Shown here piece by piece: positions 57,189 through 64,000 of a stretch of DNA of 64,000 nt. The translations under genes were made by a program, and so were the position numbers. The stretch spans positions 1 through 64,000 of the forward strand of contig NW_020194558.1 in the NCBI RefSeq assembly GCF_002865645.1. The letters are read 5' to 3'. The first letter of the stretch is position 1; every line of letters begins with the position of its first letter. A model generated the notes under the pieces. That model saw nothing but the letters and a program-made list of their open reading frames with translations, did not search any database and had not been told where the DNA came from. Source of the DNA: Hyaloscypha bicolor E (lineage: Eukaryota; Ascomycota; Leotiomycetes; Helotiales; Hyaloscyphaceae).

Positions 57189-58274
57189 GCTGCTTTCTCC
57201 TGCGCTGCTTTGCACTTGCCTCTTCTTGGTTGTACGATCTCGAGAAGTTACTGCTGTCGCTTTCTACATTGTATTGTAACTTGCTAGCTCCCAGGATGGG
57301 GACCGAATGAACCAATCCAGCTGCTTTTCGTTTCGTTTAGCCCATTCTCAATTGTTGGCACACACCTGAATTCGGTCTAATCACCACAGTAAGTCCTGAG
57401 GACCCAGAAGCTCACTTCATCTTGCTGACTGTTGAATTCATCGCACGGCGTAGACATCAATCCCGAGTCGTGTACCAACACTCTATCGCACTCAACAAAA
57501 TTTCCCGGCCGATCGTCACAAGTCAATTTTGCGTTTCTATTGAGTGGTGCGGATGTGGCCTTGAAACCTTCATCATTTAGCACCATGCATGAATGGCTTG
57601 GAAGGCTCGCAGACGCGTCCCGGCTTGATCCCCCACGGGTTGAGGTGAGATACGAGTGCAAGGCCCCGCCGTTTGACCTGCCCCTTTCGACGAACCCGAA
57701 CGTCAATTGAGATTTTGCCCTATCGAATTCCCTATGAAGGGTAGTTGAGCTGCCTCTTTGAGGTTTAAACTCTATATATTATAAGCGTCTGTTGGACGAG
57801 TTTTTAATTTCCTTTCTCGTCTGGATTAATTAAAACTGCTCCGCGGCCACGCTGGCAAATCTGCCGCCGAAGTATAGGCCGAAAGCACTCAAGAGAAACA
57901 CCCGAAAAACAGTTTGGTCCTGCTGAAAAAAGCCAAGTCACTCTCTCTTGCAAAAGTCTTCAATCCAAGCCCTATGAATTAAGATTATTATTTATTTCCC
58001 GCACGCCATATTCTGGAGTTCTTATACTTTAGCTGAGCTCTTTTCTAGCGAACTTTAATCAACTCTTTTACCACAAATGCAACTCCCTACTCTGCTAGAT
58101 TTACGTGCATTAAGAATATTAGGAAATATTAATGGGAGTACTAGTAAGAGTAAGAGACATTTGTTTTCTTAGGCAACAAGCAACAATCTCGGCAGACGCA
58201 GCCACGGCGATCTTGATATTATATCCAGCTACAAGCGTTACTATATAGCAAAATATAAACTCCCAGGCCTAGCC
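57189..58274. other. Intergenic region between convergent genes
   Basis: No supported gene. Short overlapping frames at 57377-57710 on both strands lack features. The amidase and the metallopeptidase genes converge on this segment. Confidence 0.5.
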
Positions 58275-59727
58275 CTAACCCCAGTATGAACCCCGAACCC
58301 TAAATGGCGCCATGGCCCGAGCTTGGACCGCAGCTGAGCCCGCGGCAGGCAGACTCACGGGTTGCAACGTGGTCGTATCGACAACTCCGACACTCCAGAA
58401 CGCGGGTTTGCCCTGAATTTGATCGAGATATAGGCCTGGAAATTTTGGTGATTAGCATTATGGGCCAAGAATTGTGCATGCATGAGACGAAAATCCATTT
58501 GACAGGTCACTCGTAACCATCAATAGAAGCCGACTTACCTGCAGCAAGCATAGTCAAGCATTCGGCCTGTCGGACTGTCGAGACGGGCGCGTTTTTCTGC
58601 GACATGCATTCGTTAAAGGTGCCGTAGTTTCGAGGAGGGCTCGCATTAGGGTTCGGGACATCAATCACAATTGGCTTGTTATTCGCATCCACTATTGTAA
58701 GAGTTAGTATGGTCGGGCCATTTATCGTCGACTTCCTGAATTCGAGGGCCATGTATCTTTCACTTACACCCTCCCACGACATGGAAAAGCTTAGTGGTTC
58801 AGAATTAGTATCAATCAGTCAAGCCGGCAGGGTCTCAGAAAGAAACGTACCTCATGTAGTATAGTGCGCGACAGTGGCCGGATGTAATCCAGAACATTGA
58901 AGTTGGTGCCTGTTAAGAGACCACCCGAGCGGACGTCTGCAAAGTCCCTGTTGTCGGTTTGGAGGCGAGTTCCGTCGATCGTTTTTTGAGCAAGCTGGAT
59001 ATGTGCCTGGTTGCTGGAGTCGAAATTGTCGTTGACTGTCCAACCTAAATTACACTCCATCAGACCAAGAAACATGGTCGGATCTGTAAGGGATCACCAA
59101 AGGGGTGTGTTGTAGTAGTAGTGGAGTTCACATACCATTCTTCGTCCAGGATCCCAGGGGCTTTGCGTTCGGAATCGAGCCAACCCTAATACTTCGTTTC
59201 TGATCCGGTTGTGCATTGTGGTAGAAGTCCGTGTCGAACCAGGCCGGCTGGTTAGTATCCGGATCTGTTGTCCACTCAATACGGCCGGAGCTGCCTTGAC
59301 AATAGAACCTCACTTTGTAACCAGTGGTCTTGATGTTCTTAATGGAATTCAGGTAGCCTGGTTTCCGATGAGCTTTTGGGACATACTCCGAGGAAGGCTC
59401 CAATAAAACATACCGATGATTGTTTGTAGGTCCCCAGGGTTGAACAACGGATCGTATATGGCCACTCGCGGGTCATCAAGTGAGGCAGCGAAAGGGGTGA
59501 ACGTCGACAATTGGGTCCCGGCGTCTAAGGATAAGAATGGAATTAGATTAATGGTTCAGAAAGCCAATATTGGCAAGGACACGCAACATACCTGTGGCAA
59601 CCGTGATAGCGTCTGTGATCGCAGAATTGATAAGAAATGCATCAATGAACCCGCAAGACGGGTCGATACTCTCGATAATGGCGCTCGCGGATCCCACAAA
59701 AAGGACCGCAAAATTGATAGCCTTCAT
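58275..59727 (-). CDS. Secreted zinc metallopeptidase-like protein with HExxH motif (345 aa)
   Basis: Seven exons: 59727-59592, 59524-59414, 59357-59136, 59083-58851, 58789-58768, 58691-58539 and 58435-58275; all phases agree and the total is 346 codons. Residues 1-16 are a signal peptide (MKAINFAVLFVGSASA). The zincin motif HELFH is at 233-237 (RTILHELFHVVGG). The His-Glu ends exon 4, and Leu-Phe-His lies in exon 5, which is only 22 nt. Downstream, NYGTFNEC and a C-terminal WSVGVVDTTT follow. The mature protein has several cysteines, as expected for secretion. The fold may be near M35-type or other fungal zincins, but I do not recognise the subfamily and the third zinc ligand is not identified. 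No single long frame exists, so the model rests on splicing. Confidence 0.75.
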
Positions 59728-60064
59728 GGCAAGGCTGGCTGGCTATGTGTATCGCGTGATGATGTTTCGACTTTGACGACTTGTCTTGACTAGCTGTGAG
59801 TAGAAAATAACCAGTTTCTTTGCCTAAAGGGTTTTTGAGATCGAGAGCAATCATTTGTACTTGTATAGTTATAGGCATCACATCCTGGGTGGTTTCAACT
59901 TGTTATATAGGCCTTATTTCTTACTCCGGGAAGCCTGCAATATTTCGCCTATGCTCACTCAAGCCATAATGGACCCCACCGACTGTTTCTATTCTCATCC
60001 GCGAGAACACGGTTTGTTCCTTGCCCCTGGAACTAATCTGGGGTCCAAATCTTTTTTTAATTAA

Positions 60065-60223
60065 AACGGTGTTATTTATATTTCGTTTTGAGGCAAAGCA
60101 AGTATAACTAGTTGTCTTATATTACAATACTATATATATAAAAGCAACTTTAGTTAACCTTATAATAACTTATTATATAATAAATTAAAATAGTTTAAAT
60201 ATCTTTTTTCTTAATAATAATTC

Positions 60224-60267
<44 letters not shown>

Positions 60268-63200
60268 TTTTTCCTAATTAAGTTTCTTTCTCGGTATTTT
60301 AAACTCTATTATTAGTAGTATCTAGTTAAAGTTTAGCCTGGATTTATATTTGTAATTAATTATTAAGGGAAATAAGCTAGTTAATTTATATAGGCAGGAA
60401 GTATTTATAATATTAAATACTAGAAATAATTAATATAGAAATAAAGTCGGGTATTAATAATCTAGTTAATAATTTCTATTTATTTATTAGTTTAGATATA
60501 TTATATAGTTAAGAGCTTTAGCTTAATTCTAGTTAATCTTAATAGTTTATTTATAAAGTCAGAAATAAACTAGGGTTCTTAATTACTTATAATAATAAGA
60601 AAAAAACCTCGGAATTACTAGATATAATAATAAAATAGGCTAATAGTAGTTCTGGCTATAGTATTTTTAGTTATTAGTAGGCTTATATATTATTTAAATA
60701 ATTAGTTAATTATAATAAATATATTATTATATTTCTTATTTATAGAACCAGAAATATAGAAGTCTATAGATAAATTATTTTATATTTTTAGGAAAACTAG
60801 TAATAAATATAATAGGCCTAATATTTTATTTCTTGACTTATAAAACCTTTAATATTTATAATAATTTACTATAAAACAATTAATATTTATAAAGAAAATA
60901 GGCTATTAATAAAGTTTCTAAACTAGAATTTTTGTCTTATTTTAACCGGAATATATAATAGTTATTATATTATGGATTTATTATAGAAGCCTAGTTTATG
61001 AATTATTATATTTATCTAATATAATAAGTCTTTTATTATAAAGTATATAGTTATTTAATATTTCCTATAAATCCGTATTCTTCCGGGCTTTTCTATATTT
61101 ATTCTCTAGGGCTAGATTTATCTAATTAGCTTATAGGACTTTAATTATAATAAATAGCTTATTTATTCTTTTTATCTTAATAGAAATATAAGTCATATTT
61201 TTTATTTTAGTAAAAGCAAGAATTGGGTCTAATAAGATAACTTATCTAGTTCTTTTAGCTTCCTTAGCCTATTTCTAAATTAGTATAAGCTTATTTTTTC
61301 GGGATAAGATATTAGTAATAATATTATCTTTATTTAGCTAATAAATAATCTAGTAATAGAATTATAATAGAAAACCTATTTATTAGATTTATTATTTATT
61401 TAAAAGCCTCTTAGTACTAAAATACTCGAAAGCTTTATAATTAGTAATAATTAGAAAATTAAGTAAGCTAATTAGTTCTACTTATTATTTCCAAAGTTCT
61501 TAGATAATAATAAGAAGTTCCTTATTATGAATTTTATAATAGCTTTTAGTTTCTTAAAAAGCTTTAAAATAAAACGAGACCGGGTACTATTATTTGTTTT
61601 CTAGGCTTTTTTAAAAAAAGTATATTTATAATAGCTAGATCTAAATAGTTGGTTTCTAGATAGATTTCTTTATTATATTTAAAATAGAGAAATATAAAAA
61701 TAAAGAGAAGTAAATCTTTAAGCTAATTAAAAATATTTAGCTAGGTTTTATTAAATATAAACTTTAGTAAAGTATTCATTTTAGTTAGATAATTTAAGAA
61801 GCAGGAAATATATTTATAGACTTAAATAAACCTATAATAAAAATTATAAAAGCCTAAAAATAATTATATTTCCCTTTTTATTATAGATTAATACTAGTTT
61901 TAAATAATAAAGGTTTTAGTAAAATCTATTTATATGCCTTAATCCGAAATAATAAATCCTAAGAATATTATTTTAGAGATTTCAAATTCGTATTTATAAA
62001 TATTAACTTATAACCCGGTATTCTAGAACTTTTATAAAACTATTCTAATATACTATTAATATTTCTTCTTATTCTTAAAAAAGATAAATATATTATTAAT
62101 ATAGGCCAAATAAAAGTTATCTAAATAATCTATTAGAATAGTATTAATATATTACTAGAAAGTTATTAGACTATTATAAAATTCAAATAATAGAATTACT
62201 AGTTTAAAGAATTTATATCTCGTCTTAAAAGCTATTTATATTATAAAAGCTAGTTTTATATAAATTCGATTAAAAATATATTAAATATCTAATTTAGTAA
62301 ATACTAATAATTTGGCTAATTAGTTAAATATCTTAGTAATAAATAATAGAAAATAATAGTTTTTTTATTATAGTATTTAGTTATTAATAATTAATATAAA
62401 ATTATAAGCTACTATTTTTCTTTTTAATAAATAAGATTAGTAATAAAAAGAAGAATTCGGATAGTTTAATAAAACTCTTTTTTAGATTCTTAATAAAATA
62501 CTTTTTTATTTTTTCGAATTTACTAAAACTTATTTTATAGAAATAGGCTATTTTTATTAAGGAATCTAATTTATTAAAACGGAGCTTATAATTAAAGAAT
62601 TAAGACTAGAAAAGCTTATTTATTATTTTCTTAAAAAATGCCCTAGCTATATTATATAACTATATAAGAAAAAATATTTAAAGCTTTTAAAGTTCTTTAG
62701 AATTAAAAAATAATATATTACTAAAAATATTAGATTTATTTATATTTAGGAAATATATTAAATTACTAGTTTAAATATAATATCTAATAGGCTATAATAT
62801 TAGTTATCTAATTACTATAAATAATAATAAATATTTTTTTAGTTTATAATTCTATTTCTTAAATATATAATTAATCTTATTAATAGTAATTAATCTAATT
62901 AAATTACTAGAGTTTTTAGTACTTAATTAGAAAGTAACTACTTTAATAAAATAGTAGAAATAGTCTAATAGCTTGCCTATTTCGAGAGTATTAAGATTTA
63001 GCTCTTTTTTTCTTATTTAATATTTAGCTTTTCTTATAAGAAAGTCTTATAAAAAAAATAAGAAATATATATTTTTATTTTTTGAGTCTGGTTTTACTAA
63101 TTCTTTTTAGAATCCTAGTTAGAGTATTTTCGGGGCAGTTATTTTTTTAATATTTCTTATTAAAATATTAGATTTTCTAAATAAGGTTTAGCTAATTTAC

Positions 63201-64000
63201 CTTATAGTTCTCTGGCTAATAAAGTTAATTCTATTAATAGTCTAATAAGATATTATACTTTATTAGCTATTTTCTTTCCAGAATTATATTATAAAAACTA
63301 AAATTAGTAATAAGCAAATATTATTAAGTTTAGAAGTACTAATTAATAACTAGATCTATAGTAGCTAGATATTAAATAGCTTTATTAGGTTATTTATTAA
63401 AATCTCGTAAAGAAATAAGGGTTTTAAATTTATATAAAAGTATTTATAATACTTTTATTAAGAAATAAATATATTTTTAGTTAATTAGAATATATATATT
63501 TATTCTAGTATTTACTAAATACTAGAAAATTATAGTTTTGCCTTTCTAGCTTATTTTATAATTAATAAAGAACTAGTTCTTACTAATTAGCTAAATAAGA
63601 TCTATAAGTTCTTAGTAAAGTTCTTATTCTAGAAGAACTACTTTTATATCTAGAGCTAGACTTTTCCTAACTTATTAATATTATATTTCTTATTAGATAA
63701 TAAATAAGAATTAGTATTCTTATTATTTACTCCTAAATTATTAGCTCTTTCTAAATAATTCTCTTTAATAAATATAATATTTTTATTAAAATTAGAACAG
63801 GTACTTTTTATATATTTAGACTTTCTATAGCTATAATAATAAAAACTTTCTAGCTAGTCTAATTTCTTTTTAAATTCTTAGTAAATTACCTCTTTTAGTT
63901 ATAAAAATACTAGTTACTAAGATTAATTTATTAAATATAGAATTATTATAGCTTCTTAGATTCCAATAAGCTTTCTAGTCTAAAATAGTATTTAATAATA
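60065..64000 (-). mobile_element. RIP-degraded Ty3/gypsy retrotransposon, runs off the window
   Basis: Very AT-rich with CA/TG depleted. On the minus strand, pol landmarks can be read through stops in the correct order. Reverse transcriptase is at about 62061-62122 (DNFYLAYINNIFIF, where the YLDD box is now YINN through G-to-A). RNase H is at about 61390-61560 (HNKELLIII and FLIITNYKAFEYF). The integrase core is at about 60690-60775 (LSIDFYISGS). No LTR could be defined and no frame is open. The left limit is the composition change near 60065. Confidence 0.72.
60223..60265. repeat. (ATT)n microsatellite
   Basis: About 14 uninterrupted copies of ATT within the degraded retroelement. Confidence 0.9.

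Noticed and set aside
1..64000. CRISPR arrays, operons, bacterial promoters and rRNA genes
   Set aside because: None seen. Repeats lack spacer structure, and the gene organisation is eukaryotic.

Overview
This is the left end of a chromosome from a filamentous ascomycete (Pezizomycotina; Leotiomycetes is a guess only). The first 95 bases are CCCTAA telomere repeats. Genes are split by short introns of about 45-210 bp with GTAAGT/GTATGT-type donors, CTAAC-like branch sites and YAG acceptors. Long AT-rich blocks are rich in TA and poor in CA and TG, the footprint of repeat-induced point mutation (RIP).

Layout. (1) 1-10470: telomere, a RIP-degraded sequence resembling a telomere-linked helicase, a tRNA-like remnant, and about 7 kb of degraded repeats including a satellite with a 182/173-bp period. 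(2) 10528-16616: a gene island with a multi-pass membrane protein, a secreted NucA/NucB-type DNase and a small secreted cysteine-containing protein. (3) 16860-19990: a second RIP block. (4) 20932-44141: the main island, with a DUF6924-like protein, a decayed TLC-domain gene, a full-size ABC-B transporter pseudogene split by a hAT transposon, a CorA-like Mg transporter, a secreted ferritin-like (late sexual development/rds1 type) protein, an Fe(II)/2OG dioxygenase-like protein and a Ca2+/H+ exchanger with a very long central loop. (5) 46492-59727: an 839-residue orphan membrane protein, an MFS transporter remnant, a terminal-inverted-repeat element holding an 8-bp minisatellite, a SPRY protein, a 129-residue secreted cysteine-rich protein, an amidase and a secreted HExxH metallopeptidase. 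(6) 60065-64000: a RIP-degraded Ty3/gypsy element that runs off the window.

The best find is the hAT transposon at 27906-31507. It has CAGCGT/ACGCTG ends and a perfect 8-bp target duplication (GCGGCAAG). It sits in the Walker A codons of the second nucleotide-binding domain of the ABC transporter. Its 11 transposase exons all join in phase to a 718-residue protein, and the one defect seen is a GT-to-AT change at a splice donor, in a TpG-to-TpA context typical of RIP. The host transporter has separately lost function through stop codons, frameshifts and a Walker A Lys-to-Glu change.

The genes form no single pathway. Taken together this is typical subtelomeric accessory DNA: secreted hydrolases and small secreted proteins, transporters, recent pseudogenes and RIP-inactivated transposons. 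All gene models are hand-spliced from the sequence. Exon phases were checked arithmetically; family names come from recognised motifs, without database searches.
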